From NCBI RefSeq assembly GCF_014698965.1, contig NZ_JACXAE010000074.1:41085-105084 (forward strand): a stretch of 64,000 nt of DNA, written 5' to 3'. Of the stretch, positions 1 through 9,961 are shown piece by piece. The position numbers and the translations under genes were made by a program. This stretch comes from Iningainema tapete BLCC-T55 (lineage in GTDB: Bacteria; Cyanobacteriota; Cyanobacteriia; Cyanobacteriales; Nostocaceae). A model generated the notes under the pieces. The model saw nothing but the letters and a program-made list of their open reading frames with translations, ran no database searches and was not told the origin of the DNA. The number at the start of each line of letters is the position of its first letter. The stretch's first letter is position 1.

Positions 1-2
1 GG

Positions 3-143
3 TTGCGTTCTAAATCACCTTGTATTTTGCCCATCCCAGGAGCAAGTAAAGTTTCCAGCATTGAAGACTCAGTGCGTGCAGCCGATGTAAAATTATCCAA
101 TGACGAAGTACAAAGAATAGATCGAGAAACAGCGTCATCCTAA
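3..143 (+). CDS. Aldo/keto reductase, C-terminal fragment (cut by window start)
   Basis: An open frame enters from the left edge and ends at a TAA at 141-143, encoding 46 residues. The sequence PIPGASKVSSIEDSVRAADV followed by KLSNDEVQRID matches the C-terminal end typical of aldo/keto reductases, where the PIPG(A/T) segment binds the 2'-phosphate of NADPH and the following helix closes the barrel. Only this tail is visible, so substrate cannot be inferred. The stop is about 127 bases before ilvC on the same strand, with a small inverted repeat between. Confidence 0.6.
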   Translation: MRSKSPCILPIPGASKVSSIEDSVRAADVKLSNDEVQRIDRETASS

Positions 144-150
144 ATTTTTA

Positions 151-1265
<1,115 letters not shown>

Positions 1266-1293
1266 TTCTCCACACTCGCCCACTCGTGCCACT

Positions 1294-1400
1294 CGTTCCC
1301 AGGTTCTATCTGGGAATGCATTACCAAGTGGCTCTGCCACTTGATTATCTGGAGGCAGCAGCCCACCAAACTGCATTCCCATGCTCAGCATGGGAACGAG
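1294..1400. repeat. GTTCCCAG/CTGGGAATGC dispersed palindromic repeat
   Basis: GTTCCCAGGTTCTATCTGGG starts a block containing nested hairpins (CAAGTGGCTCTGCCACTTG) and ends with CATTCCCATGCTCAGCATGG followed by GAACGAG. Related copies are at 20523, 45036, 54906 and 63189. It lies just after ilvC; the trailing GGGAACGAG word recurs 20 bases further on. Confidence 0.7.
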
Positions 1401-1465
1401 GAAAAAAGGCGATCGCATGGGAACGAGAAAAACATCATAAATATTTAAATTTCTAACATAAATAC

Positions 1466-2293
1466 ATGCAATTAAATCTAACAAAAAAATTAGCTACGTT
1501 GATAAAAACAGGATTCGCTTTCCTACTGTTAGCATCGCCACTTTGGTTACACAATCCCATTTATCCCCAAGATACTAAACTTCTGCCCTTTTTTGATAAC
1601 GAAGATAACCCAGTTCCTGTAGGATTTCCCGCCGGACAACAATTGGACATCTCACCGCCACCACCCCAACTAAATGCTTTTGACAAAAAGGTACTTCAAA
1701 CCTGCGGTTCTATTGGTACAAAAGTCAGTCCCAACAAATTTAAACAGCTTTTATCCTATTACCCAGATGTAGTACAAAAACTTCAGCAAGTGACTAATGG
1801 CGAACTGCGTTCTGGTCGTAAAAATCAGGCAGAATTTATAGAAGATTTAACAAATATTTGGTTTAAAAATAAAGGATTTGAACACATATTTTGTGGAGAA
1901 ATATATAACGCAAATGACATCGGCGGATTGCATTTTTACGGAAGATATTTAGAGTTACAAAATCAGGGAATTGCGGGGCGCTTACCGAATAACAATCAAC
2001 GCCAGGAAGTAGTTCCTGGCGTTATTTATACAATGGGTGTAGTGATTAAACAAGGCAACCAAGTAGTCAGGGATGTTATTAAAGGCTATGGCTATCTCAG
2101 TAATGCCGAAGAAATGCTTCTCGATGCGACAAAAATTTTTAAACTCCAAGGAAATACTGAAGGAGCATGTATATATAATGTACGAGATGGAAATACAGGA
2201 AAATCCTTTCCCGCAGTTTTCGTGAGGAAAGATAAAGCGATAATTACCTTCTACCCTGATGCTACTCCTCAAGGAACAAAGTGTAATAATTGA
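1466..2293 (+). CDS. Exported EndoU-like endoribonuclease
   Basis: The 275-residue protein starts with a signal-peptide-like segment (MQLNLTKKLATLIKTG, then FAFLLLASPLWL). The C-terminal half has the features of EndoU/XendoU-type uridylate-preferring nucleases: His140 in FEHIFCGE, His156 in GGLHFYGRYL, and Lys195 in VVIKQGN. The His-His and His-Lys spacings (16 and 39) are close to those of coronavirus Nsp15 (15 and 40), and ITFYP near residue 260 could supply the Thr/Tyr pair. Cyanobacterial EndoU proteins are known as a family. Target and export are inferred. A perfect 11-bp-stem hairpin (1998-2023) lies inside the gene. Confidence 0.6.
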   Translation: MQLNLTKKLATLIKTGFAFLLLASPLWLHNPIYPQDTKLLPFFDNEDNPVPVGFPAGQQLDISPPPPQLNAFDKKVLQTCGSIGTKVSPNKFKQLLSYYPDVVQKLQQVTNGELRSGRKNQAEFIEDLTNIWFKNKGFEHIFCGEIYNANDIGGLHFYGRYLELQNQGIAGRLPNNNQRQEVVPGVIYTMGVVIKQGNQVVRDVIKGYGYLSNAEEMLLDATKIFKLQGNTEGACIYNVRDGNTGKSFPAVFVRKDKAIITFYPDATPQGTKCNN

Positions 2294-2374
2294 CCAGAAA
2301 TTGGAGAAACTATTAAATAAAAATTATAATTAGAGGACGGCTTATAGCATGAGTTGAGGTTAAGTGCTAAAAGA

Positions 2375-2818
2375 TTAAAGCCAAGATTCTAGGGGGAATG
2401 CCTCTACCTGCTGGATGCGAGCAAAATCGTTATCGGCTGAGATAACGGTGAGACTGTAGTACACTGCCGTAGATGCGATCCAGATGTCGTTGTCATTAAA
2501 GCCTAAATTTTGAACTGTGAAATTTCTGCGCTTAGCTTTATCCTTTGGTCCAAAATTTTCGATGATTTTTCCTTTGATACTGCCATAGATATCAGCAACG
2601 GCTCCATTAATCGGATAAAGATTAATGGTTTGTAAAAATGCTCTGACTGGCTGAAGGTTTGCCATTTGTTGTTCAGACTTGTGCACCATATATAGCAATT
2701 CGCCACGTACAATAACGCTCGTACCTACTTGTGCACTACTATTTTCTTGCAACTGGCGAATTAAGTTGCTGTCTCCAAAGATAATACGGCTACAGTGATT
2801 GGTGTCTAAAAGATACAT
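2375..2818 (-). CDS. vapC: PIN-domain ribonuclease, VapC-family toxin
   Basis: This 147-residue protein has the four acidic PIN positions: Asp5 in MYLLDTN, Glu40 in VRGELLY, Asp111 in NDNDIWIA and Asp129 in SADNDF. VapC toxins are Mg-dependent RNases that cut tRNA or rRNA and are neutralised by an antitoxin encoded just upstream. Its start is 3 bases after the stop of the 117-residue antitoxin-like gene on the same strand, the standard antitoxin-first layout. The target cannot be read from the sequence. Confidence 0.85.
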   Translation of the reverse strand: MYLLDTNHCSRIIFGDSNLIRQLQENSSAQVGTSVIVRGELLYMVHKSEQQMANLQPVRAFLQTINLYPINGAVADIYGSIKGKIIENFGPKDKAKRRNFTVQNLGFNDNDIWIASTAVYYSLTVISADNDFARIQQVEAFPLESWL

Positions 2819-2821
2819 GTC

Positions 2822-3175
2822 TCAGAACTTTGTCTTGGAACGGGTGTCATAAACAAGTTGTAGGCACTCCTCAAAGTCATCACCAAGCCATGTCCCCGCA
2901 AATTTCAGTAAATCTCCTGCAGTAGAACCTCGAATAATCGGGGTTTCTTCTTTCGTTGGAAATTTAATCTCTTGGGGAGATTCAACAGGGGTAGTTGAGT
3001 TACTTTTGGACGGTGAGTCAGATTCTAAGTTTATTTGCCTATCTGTACTAGCTGTATGAGTTTCTGATTGTTTTTGGAACTTAGTTTTCAAGAACTGCAA
3101 AAAGTCCAAAGTTTCTGCGATTAAAGACTCCGGAGCTGATTCAATCTCTTGAAGAAGCAGTTCTTTTTTAGTCAT
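2822..3175 (-). CDS. Putative VapB-like antitoxin partner of the PIN toxin
   Basis: A 117-residue protein starting MTKKELLLQEIESAPESLIAETLDFLQFLK, a helical N-terminus like that of the DUF2281/VapB-type partners of cyanobacterial PIN toxins. Residues about 35-75 are Ser/Thr/Pro/Glu-rich and probably disordered; the tail (AGTWLGDDFEECLQLVYDTR) resembles the toxin-wrapping end of other antitoxins. AAGGAG lies 7-12 bases before the ATG. Tight coupling with the downstream toxin is the main support. No clear DNA-binding fold can be assigned by eye. Confidence 0.65.
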   Translation of the reverse strand: MTKKELLLQEIESAPESLIAETLDFLQFLKTKFQKQSETHTASTDRQINLESDSPSKSNSTTPVESPQEIKFPTKEETPIIRGSTAGDLLKFAGTWLGDDFEECLQLVYDTRSKTKF

Positions 3176-3574
3176 AGTAGGATACTCCTTTACTCAATGG
3201 GAAACCAAAAATTGCTACATTTTTGTTAATTACTACCTTATCTTAGTTAATTTTGGAATCTCCTGCACTAATATGCTTTACCGCTACTTTTTACAAAGTT
3301 AGCTGAAGCAGCGAATTATATTGCTCTATGTTAAAATTAGGCGATCGCTTACTACGAACTAATTCCCTCAAGTAGAGACGTTCCATGGAACGTCTCTACA
3401 TTATTTTTTGGAGATGTCTAATGAAGGTTTTCATCAACGGCAGTGTGGGGAGAATACCTGTTCAATAGCACCTTTTCACAATAATTTGCCTATTTCTTCA
3501 TGAAAATCAACAGTATTCAGGTAAGTTAACATACACAATAGTTTTGAGTTACAACACAAACTACAGAAATAATT
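3176..3574. other. Spacer between the TA module and acs
   Basis: 399 bases holding the divergent promoters of the antitoxin (minus) and acs (plus). It is AT-rich and carries one HIP1-like GCGATCGC and one copy of the GAGACGTTCC palindrome at 3372-3399. I see no convincing small gene in it. Confidence 0.5.
3372..3399. repeat. GAGACGTTCC/GGAACGTCTC palindromic repeat, copy 1
   Basis: A perfect 28-base palindrome, GTAGAGACGTTCC on the left and its complement on the right meeting at ATGG. It is followed by ATTATTTTTT, so it could form a terminator-like structure on the plus strand. Five related copies occur elsewhere in this window. Confidence 0.8.
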
Positions 3575-5545
3575 ATGTCCCAAGTGACGATAGAATCAAT
3601 TCTGCAGGAAAAGCGTCTCTTCCACCCCAGCGCTGAATTCTCACAAAACGCACAGATCAAAAGTCTGGAAGACTACCAGCGTCTTTATCAGAAAGCTTCA
3701 TCAGATCCTCAGGCATTTTGGGCAGAATTAGCAGAAACTGAGTTGCACTGGTTCCAAAAGTGGGACAACGTGCTAGACTGGCAACCACCTTTTGTGAAAT
3801 GGTTTGTTAACGGTAAAACTAATATTTCCTACAACTGTCTAGATAGACACCTTACCACTTGGCGCAAAAATAAAGCAGCTATTATTTGGGAAGGGGAACC
3901 AGGAGACTCGCGCACTCTTACCTACGCCCAACTGCACAGAGAAGTTTGCCAGTTTGCTAATGTACTCAAGCAACTGGGAGTGCAAAAAGGCGATCGCGTG
4001 GGCATCTACATGCCGATGATTCCCGAAGCTGCTATTGCTATGCTAGCTTGTGCTAGAATAGGCGCACCCCATAGCGTTGTATTTGGTGGTTTTAGTGCCG
4101 AAGCTTTGCGCGATCGCCTGATTGATGCCCAAGCTAAGGTAGTAGTCACTGCTGATGGTGGTTGGCGTAAAGATGCGATCGTACCGCTCAAAGAGCAAGT
4201 AGACAAAGCCTTAGCTGAGGGTGCTGTTCCCACAGTTAAAGATGTTCTGGTAGTCCAGCGTACCAGTCAACAAATACACATGGAACCAGGGCGCGATCAC
4301 TGGTGGCACGATCTACAGCAAGGTGTATCAGCCGATTGTCCCGCCGAACCGATGGACAGTGAAGATATGCTGTTCATCCTCTACACTTCTGGCAGTACTG
4401 GCAAGCCGAAAGGCGTCGTTCATACAACTGGTGGTTATAACTTATACACTCATATGACCACTAAATGGATTTTCGACCTCCAAGATACTGATGTATACTG
4501 GTGTACAGCAGATATCGGTTGGATTACAGGACACAGCTACATCGTCTACGGTCCCCTTTCCAACGGTGCGACAACGATTATGTATGAAGGTGCGCCTCGT
4601 GCTTCTAACCCAGGTTGTACGTGGGACATTATTGAGAAATATGGCGTCACAGTATTTTATACCGCACCAACTGCCATTCGTGCTTTTATCAAAATGGGTG
4701 AACACTTGCCTAAAGCACGCAACTTATCTTCCCTACGCTTACTTGGAACCGTAGGTGAACCAATTAACCCAGAAGCTTGGATGTGGTACTATCGAGTGAT
4801 TGGTGGGGAACGCTGTCCAATTGTTGATACTTGGTGGCAAACAGAAACTGGCGGTATCATGATTACAGCGTTACCAGGAGCAATTCCTACCAAACCTGGT
4901 TCGGCAACTCGTCCCTTCCCCGGAATTTTAGCAGATGTGGTGGATTTAGAAGGCAACCGTGTAGGTGACAATGAAGGCGGTTATTTAGTAGTTCGTCATC
5001 CTTGGCCTGGTATGATGCGGACAGTATACGGCGATCCAGAACGATTCCGTCGCACTTACTGGGAACATATCCCTCCTAAAGATGGAAAATATGTCTACTT
5101 TGCAGGCGATGGTGCAAGACAAGATGAAGACGGCTATTTCTGGGTGATGGGAAGAGTTGACGATGTGATTAATGTATCTGGACATCGTTTGGGTACAATG
5201 GAAATTGAATCGGCTCTAGTCTCCCATCCATCGGTAGCAGAAGCTGCTGTGGTAGGTAAACCAGATGAACTCAAAGGCGAAGAGATAGTTGCTTTTGTGA
5301 CTTTAGAAGGTGGTAAGAATCCTAGTGAGGAACTGAGTAAAGAACTCAAGAAACATGTTGTGCAGGAAATAGGAGCAATCGCACGTCCCGGAGAAATTCG
5401 CTTCACCGACGCTTTGCCCAAAACTCGCAGTGGTAAAATTATGCGGCGGCTACTGCGCAATCTGGCAGCAGGGCAAGAAGTCTCCGGTGATACTTCTACC
5501 TTAGAAGATCGCAGCGTCTTGGATAAACTGCGCGAGGGTGCTTGA
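3575..5545 (+). CDS. acs: Acetyl-CoA synthetase (AMP-forming)
   Basis: Activates acetate to acetyl-CoA through acetyl-AMP. The 656 residues match family length. It shows the N-terminal ACAS domain ([17 protein letters not shown]), the ATP/AMP loop [11 protein letters not shown] near residue 270, the [10 protein letters not shown] acetate/CoA region, [10 protein letters not shown], and the C-terminal [10 protein letters not shown] near residue 615 whose lysine is the regulatory acetylation site in the family. It stands alone between divergent spacers, with a hairpin terminator candidate about 75 bases downstream. The ATG start [16 protein letters not shown] fits the family. Confidence 0.96.
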   Translation: MSQVTIESILQEKRLFHPSAEFSQNAQIKSLEDYQRLYQKASSDPQAFWAELAETELHWFQKWDNVLDWQPPFVKWFVNGKTNISYNCLDRHLTTWRKNKAAIIWEGEPGDSRTLTYAQLHREVCQFANVLKQLGVQKGDRVGIYMPMIPEAAIAMLACARIGAPHSVVFGGFSAEALRDRLIDAQAKVVVTADGGWRKDAIVPLKEQVDKALAEGAVPTVKDVLVVQRTSQQIHMEPGRDHWWHDLQQGVSADCPAEPMDSEDMLFILYTSGSTGKPKGVVHTTGGYNLYTHMTTKWIFDLQDTDVYWCTADIGWITGHSYIVYGPLSNGATTIMYEGAPRASNPGCTWDIIEKYGVTVFYTAPTAIRAFIKMGEHLPKARNLSSLRLLGTVGEPINPEAWMWYYRVIGGERCPIVDTWWQTETGGIMITALPGAIPTKPGSATRPFPGILADVVDLEGNRVGDNEGGYLVVRHPWPGMMRTVYGDPERFRRTYWEHIPPKDGKYVYFAGDGARQDEDGYFWVMGRVDDVINVSGHRLGTMEIESALVSHPSVAEAAVVGKPDELKGEEIVAFVTLEGGKNPSEELSKELKKHVVQEIGAIARPGEIRFTDALPKTRSGKIMRRLLRNLAAGQEVSGDTSTLEDRSVLDKLREGA

Positions 5546-5618
5546 TTTAGGATTATCTCACGCAAAGGCGAGGACAGTACGTCCGAGGGTTTCCCTCCGA
5601 AAGAATCTGTCCGTCGCT

Positions 5619-5650
5619 AAGACGCTAAGAAACTCTTTGCGTCTTTTCTT
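5619..5650 (+). terminator. Candidate intrinsic terminator of acs
   Basis: AAGACGC (5619-5625) pairs with GCGTCTT (5639-5645), continued inward by AAGA/TCTT around a small loop, and is followed by a T-rich run. It lies about 75 bases after the acs stop. Confidence 0.55.
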
Positions 5651-5764
5651 GCTCTCAAACTGAGCGATCGCTCAACAGGAACATTATATTATCTGTAAAT
5701 GTCTGGTATGAAAGTCGCAAAAGCGCACGATCAGACGTAACATTACATTTGGGTGTGTAATGAA

Positions 5765-6391
5765 ATGAAGCTCGAACAACGGAAAAGCCAGATGAAATCA
5801 GCATTTATTCATCTTTTTAGCGGCATGATAGTTGGCATCCTGACGGTAACAGGGACATCGCCTGTGTTAGCACAGTTCGGAGACACAGAGCAACCGTCGC
5901 AAGAGCGAACGCAACTCGTTCAAAAAGCTAATGCTTTATATAATGAGGGCAATTTCCCAGAAGCAGAGAAAAGTATACGCTCCTTACTGAAGAAGTATCC
6001 TAAAGATGCTTTTGGGCATTATCAACTAGGAAACATACTTTTTCGTCAAGGCAAACCAGAAGAAGCAATTACCTCATACCAAAAAGCTATTAGCCTAAAT
6101 TCTAGCTATGCACTGGCTCACAATGCATTGGGTGTTGTGCTGGCAGAAAAAGGTCAAAGAGAAGAAGCAATCTCTGAGTATCAAAAAGCACTAAAAATTA
6201 ATCCAGATTATGGTGATGCGCTGACCAATTTAGCACAAACACTATGGCAGCAGGGGAAAAAAACTGAAGCGATCGCATCAATGGAAAAAGCTTTAAACGT
6301 GTTCAAACAACAACAAAGACGTGATAAAGCTTACAGAGTTGAGCAATTTTTGCGTCAAATGAAAACTCAAGATGACCCAAGTGTATCATGA
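5765..6391 (+). CDS. Exported tetratricopeptide-repeat protein
   Basis: A signal-peptide-like hydrophobic segment (LFSGMIVGILTVTGTSPVLAQ) is followed by at least four TPR units: ANALYNEGNFPEAEKSI, FGHYQLGNILFRQGKPEEAI, LAHNALGVVLAEKGQREEAI and ALTNLAQTLWQQGKKTEAI. Such proteins are scaffolds; no enzymatic function is visible. In-frame starts are GTG 5753, ATG 5765 and ATG 5792; the last gives the most typical signal peptide (MKSAFIHLF), so the exact start is uncertain. Its stop overlaps the ATG of the next TPR gene by 4 bases (ATGA), so the two are translationally coupled. Confidence 0.8.
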   Translation: MKLEQRKSQMKSAFIHLFSGMIVGILTVTGTSPVLAQFGDTEQPSQERTQLVQKANALYNEGNFPEAEKSIRSLLKKYPKDAFGHYQLGNILFRQGKPEEAITSYQKAISLNSSYALAHNALGVVLAEKGQREEAISEYQKALKINPDYGDALTNLAQTLWQQGKKTEAIASMEKALNVFKQQQRRDKAYRVEQFLRQMKTQDDPSVS

Positions 6392-7086
6392 AGCGCATCG
6401 CCAAAGCAAAGGTAACAAATGGGATTGTTGCTGGTTTATTTTTAACTTTTGCCTTTGGCACTCCATCATTTGGTGCAGCTAAGGCTGGTGACTATCGCCA
6501 ATTAGGTTTATCGTACCGTCAACAAGGCAGGTATACTGAAGCAATAGCGGCAATGCAAAAATCCGTAGAACTCGAACCGGAAAATGTTCAGGGACGAGTT
6601 AATCTAGGTTGGACACAGCATTTAGCAGGTAAAGAGAAAGAAGCGGCACAGTCTTTATGGCAAGCAATATATCTTAAGCCGTTTTCTGTGCCTTCATACA
6701 ACGCTTTGGGAATTGTCTATTTAGTTGATGGTAATTTACCAGCAGCAGTGCTAGTTCACACTTGGGCAGCAATTCTCAAACCAAATAATGAAATTGCTTA
6801 TTTCAACTTAAGTTTGGCATTGCATCAACTCAAAGTCTATAAGTTAGCGATCCTTGCAGCCAACCGTGCTGCTATTCTAGAACCAAACAATCCTCATCCG
6901 TTAGTTGCTAGTGCGATCGCTTACTGGGATAGTGGTGACAAAAAGACAGCCAAACAAGTTTATACCAAAGCCATTAACTTAGATTCCAGGTATAGCGATC
7001 GGACTTTTTTAAATCATCTTAAGCAAGCGGCATTTAGTTCAAGTCAAATACAGATAGTTGATAATATTCGCAGTTCATCGAATTAA
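6388..7086 (+). CDS. Exported tetratricopeptide-repeat protein, coupled to the preceding gene
   Basis: 232 residues. The N-terminus (MKRIAKAKVTNGIVAGLFLT, then FAFGTPSFGA) looks like a signal peptide. TPR units follow: YRQLGLSYRQQGRYTEAIAA, RVNLGWTQHLAGKEKEAAQS, YNALGIVYLVDGNLPAAV and AYFNLSLALHQLKVYKLAI. It overlaps the upstream TPR gene by 4 bases, so the two exported scaffolds are probably made together and may act as one complex. Function is unknown. Confidence 0.8.
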   Translation: MKRIAKAKVTNGIVAGLFLTFAFGTPSFGAAKAGDYRQLGLSYRQQGRYTEAIAAMQKSVELEPENVQGRVNLGWTQHLAGKEKEAAQSLWQAIYLKPFSVPSYNALGIVYLVDGNLPAAVLVHTWAAILKPNNEIAYFNLSLALHQLKVYKLAILAANRAAILEPNNPHPLVASAIAYWDSGDKKTAKQVYTKAINLDSRYSDRTFLNHLKQAAFSSSQIQIVDNIRSSSN

Positions 7087-7089
7087 TAA

Positions 7090-7117
7090 TCTCACGCAAA
7101 GGCGCAAAGGCGCAAAA
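7090..7117. repeat. CTCACGCAAAGGCGC-type dispersed repeat
   Basis: CTCACGCAAAGGCGCAAAGG then CGCAAA occurs directly after the second TPR gene. The same words appear at 5556 and form a long inverted repeat at 55259-55321. Confidence 0.55.
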
Positions 7118-7135
7118 ATGTAGAGGCGCGAAACC

Positions 7136-8719
7136 TTAATGCCCTACAGCAGCCCCCGTTGCCTTAACTTTCTTCAAGAATAAAATAGCAATCCCACTGA
7201 CTAACAAAGCAATGCCTATAAAGTAGAAACAATCGTTGAAAGCTTGAACAAATGCTTCGCGACGCACAGTTTGATCGATAGCTGCGATTGCCTGGTTTTG
7301 CGCTGTGTTCAAATCAACACCACCGCGACTGCCAAAATACTGTGTCAATTGATCAATTCGCTGTTGCGTTGCTGAGTTATATATAGATACTGATTCTCCT
7401 AATCTATTGGAATGAAATTGTTCTCTGTTAGTTAATAAAGTTGCTAAACAGGCAATACCGATAGAACCGCCCATATTACGCATCATATTAAATAAACCAC
7501 TTGCTGAACCCGCATCTTTTGGATTTAAACCAGCAGTGGCAATAGAAGTAAGGGGTACCATAATCAAAGGTTGTCCCATTGCACGAACCAGTTGTGACCA
7601 TATTAATTGGTCATGTCCCGTTTGAAAAGTCATCCGCGAGTTCATAAACGCACTTATGGAAAACAAAGCCACTCCTAAGGCAACCATAAAGCGAACATCA
7701 ATGCGTTGCATCACTCTGGGGATGAAAGGAATAATAAATAATTGAGGCACCCCCGCCCAAATTAACACTTCACCAATTTGCAGCGCATTATATCTTTGAA
7801 TTTGCGCTAGATACAAAGGTAAGATATAAATTGAGCCATACAATCCCACCCCTAATGACACGTTGACAATACTTGCTAAACCAAAGTTACGGTTACGTAA
7901 AAGTCGTAGATTAATAAATGGTTGCTTGCGAGTTAATTCTATAAAGAAAAATAGTGCTATAAAAATTGCAGCTATGATACTCAAGCGGACAATAAACGCT
8001 GAACCAAACCAATCTTTGCGGCTACCTTCTTCTAACACAACTTGCAGGGAACCTAAACCAATCGCCATTGAAATAATTCCCCACCAATCTCCTTGCTTGA
8101 GTAAATTTAATTGAGGTATATCTTGCTTAATTCCGTACCAAACTCCAGCCAGCATCAATATGCCTGGAACTACATTTATGTAAAAACTATACTCCCAACT
8201 ATAGTTTTCTGTTAACCAACCTCCTAATGTTGGTCCAATTGAAGGTGCAAAAACTGCCGTAATCGCAAACGCAGCTAGCCCTATAGGTTGCTTGGAGGGT
8301 GGTAAAGTTGTAAGTACAACAGTCATGGCGATAGGAATAAGAACCCCTCCTGTAAAGCCTTGTAAAGCGCGGAAAACAATCATCGAATTTAAGTCCCACG
8401 CCCAAGCACAGCATATAGAAAAGAAGATAAATAAAGCGGTATTAACTAAGAGATACCGTCTTAGGGAAAATACCCGCGATAACCATCCAGTTAAAGGAAT
8501 TACCACAATTTCCGCTACCAGGTAAGCGGTAGAAATCCAAGAACCTTCTTCTAGCGTCGCCCCCAAAGATGCCTGAATATCTTGTAGGGAAGCGTTGGTG
8601 ATTTGAATATCAAGAACCGCCATGAATGCGCCAAGCATACTAGCTAAAACACCAATCCACGTTCTCAAGGGGATTCGATTGGAAGAAGCCTGTTTATCTA
8701 CAGCATTTGTGTTAGCCAC
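7136..8719 (-). CDS. MFS drug-efflux transporter, DHA2 (EmrB/QacA) family
   Basis: 527 residues with about 14 hydrophobic segments, typical of DHA2 proton antiporters. Family landmarks are FMAVLDIQITNASLQDIQ in TM1, WISTAYLVAEIVVIPLTGWL in TM2, the arginine-rich loop SRVFSLRRYLL, and RALQGFTGGVLIPIAM in TM4-5. DHA2 pumps usually pair with an HlyD/EmrA adaptor; here the nearest adaptor is at 11329-12813 on the same strand, separated by a broken Uma2 gene and a second MFS gene. Inner-membrane location is expected; substrates are unknown. Confidence 0.9.
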   Translation of the reverse strand: MANTNAVDKQASSNRIPLRTWIGVLASMLGAFMAVLDIQITNASLQDIQASLGATLEEGSWISTAYLVAEIVVIPLTGWLSRVFSLRRYLLVNTALFIFFSICCAWAWDLNSMIVFRALQGFTGGVLIPIAMTVVLTTLPPSKQPIGLAAFAITAVFAPSIGPTLGGWLTENYSWEYSFYINVVPGILMLAGVWYGIKQDIPQLNLLKQGDWWGIISMAIGLGSLQVVLEEGSRKDWFGSAFIVRLSIIAAIFIALFFFIELTRKQPFINLRLLRNRNFGLASIVNVSLGVGLYGSIYILPLYLAQIQRYNALQIGEVLIWAGVPQLFIIPFIPRVMQRIDVRFMVALGVALFSISAFMNSRMTFQTGHDQLIWSQLVRAMGQPLIMVPLTSIATAGLNPKDAGSASGLFNMMRNMGGSIGIACLATLLTNREQFHSNRLGESVSIYNSATQQRIDQLTQYFGSRGGVDLNTAQNQAIAAIDQTVRREAFVQAFNDCFYFIGIALLVSGIAILFLKKVKATGAAVGH

Positions 8720-8860
8720 ATCAATACTCCAAAGCCATATTGAAATAGGAGGATATTTATATTGTCAATCTTAATAGGCAAGAAAGAATGTATCTAAAGA
8801 ATGGCTAAATTTTTCCAACAAATCTTCGCCTATCATAATCATAAAAGTGGCACTCAAGAT

Positions 8861-8888
8861 CGCAATACCCTAGAAGGGTATCGCTATA
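8861..8888. promoter_or_regulatory. Inverted repeat upstream of the DHA2 transporter gene
   Basis: GCAATACCCTAGAAGGGTAT then CGC forms a hairpin (ATACCCT/AGGGTAT) about 150 bases upstream of the exporter start and 90 bases upstream of the Uma2 pseudogene. It could be an operator or a small repeat; nothing else supports a role. Confidence 0.3.
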
Positions 8889-8971
8889 TGTACAAAGCCT
8901 GCCTCCGCAAGCTAAGAAAGATCGCCCTTGCTTAGAATAGTACTAACGACACACAATCTTATCACTTGCTT

Positions 8972-9773
8972 ATGTCCCAGACGCTTAATATATTACCACC
9001 TCCGTTCCCAGACCATACCCAACTACCTGAGTCTGACGGCACCTTCGTGAAAAATTTCCAACAACATCCACAGAGTATATTATTAACAGATTCTATCACC
9101 CCTGTTTTGGAAAGACTACACCCAGATGGGCAGTATGCTATAGGGCAAGACTGCGGCATTTACTGGCGGGAAACAGATCCTCCTGAGAAAGGGGCAGAAG
9201 CTCCTGATTGGTTCTATGTACCTGGAGTTCCCCCAAGATTGGATGGGCAGATTCGTCGCTCTTACGTACTGTGGCGCGAATTCATCACGCCTGTAATTGC
9301 TTTGGAATTCGCCTCCGATGACGGTAGCGAAGAACGCGATCAAACTCCTTTATCTCGTGCAGCTGGTAAACAAAGCAATCATACCGGGAAAATTTTGGGT
9401 ATATTCGCAAATTATGCGCATTCCCTACTATGGGATTTATGAAGTCGTTAACGAAAAATTAGAAGTTTATCACTTGGTATACACAACTTATCAAAAAATG
9501 CAACCAAATGAACGGGGACACTATCCAATTCTACCTATGCAGGTTGAGTTGGGGTTGTGGCGAGGTAGCTATCAGAATCAGCCGGAGGAACTTTGGTTGC
9601 GCTGGTGGGATTTGGACGGACATTTGCTACTAATTGGACATGAACAAGCAGAGTTAGAACGTCAACGAGCAGAGCAGGAACGCCAAAAGCGACAGCGGTT
9701 GGCGCAAAAATTGCGATCGCTCAGCCCCGATCAGTTGAGTGAATTGGGGATTTCACTTACGGATTTGGAGTAA
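8972..9773 (+). pseudogene. Uma2-family (DUF820) nuclease-like gene, frameshifted
   Basis: Two overlapping frames together give one Uma2 protein. The first (from ATG 8972, MSQTLNILPPPFPDHTQLP) covers the N-terminal domain through EFASDDGSEERDQTP. The second continues with GKFWVYSQIMRIPYYGIYEV, YHLVYTTYQKMQPNERGHYP and a Gln/Arg-rich coiled tail ending ISLTDLE. The frame changes by one base around GGGAAAATTTTGGG at 9385-9398. Either the gene is broken or the read or assembly has a homopolymer error. Uma2 proteins are PD-(D/E)XK-fold proteins very abundant in cyanobacteria with unknown roles. Confidence 0.75.
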
Positions 9774-9779
9774 TATCAA

Positions 9780-9913
9780 ACCACAGATGGACACAGATAA
9801 ACACAGATAAAAGCCATCGGGGCATGTCAGTTTTGCACAAATAGTTTCTTGTTTTGTAAATTACATTGACATGCAATCAAAGCCATCTGTGTGCATCTGT
9901 GTTTATCTGTGGT
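9780..9913. repeat. MITE-like element with ACAGAT inverted arms
   Basis: The left arm 9780-9808 (ACCACAGATGGACACAGATA...) and right arm 9885-9913 (...CATCTGTGTTTATCTGTGGT) are inverted copies with two mismatches. A second inner pair, GCATGTCA/TGACATGC, nests inside. It fills the space between the convergent Uma2 and MFS genes, so it may also end transcription from both sides. A shorter relative is at 151-197. Confidence 0.7.
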
Positions 9914-9961
9914 TATTTTTCATAATTCCTTCTGCCCTCTGCCTTATCACTTCTGCCTTCT

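Noticed and set aside
5134..5565. Long minus-strand open frame opposite acs
   Set aside because: Shadow of the acs coding sequence; composition is Ser/Leu/Arg-rich antisense and no family is recognisable.
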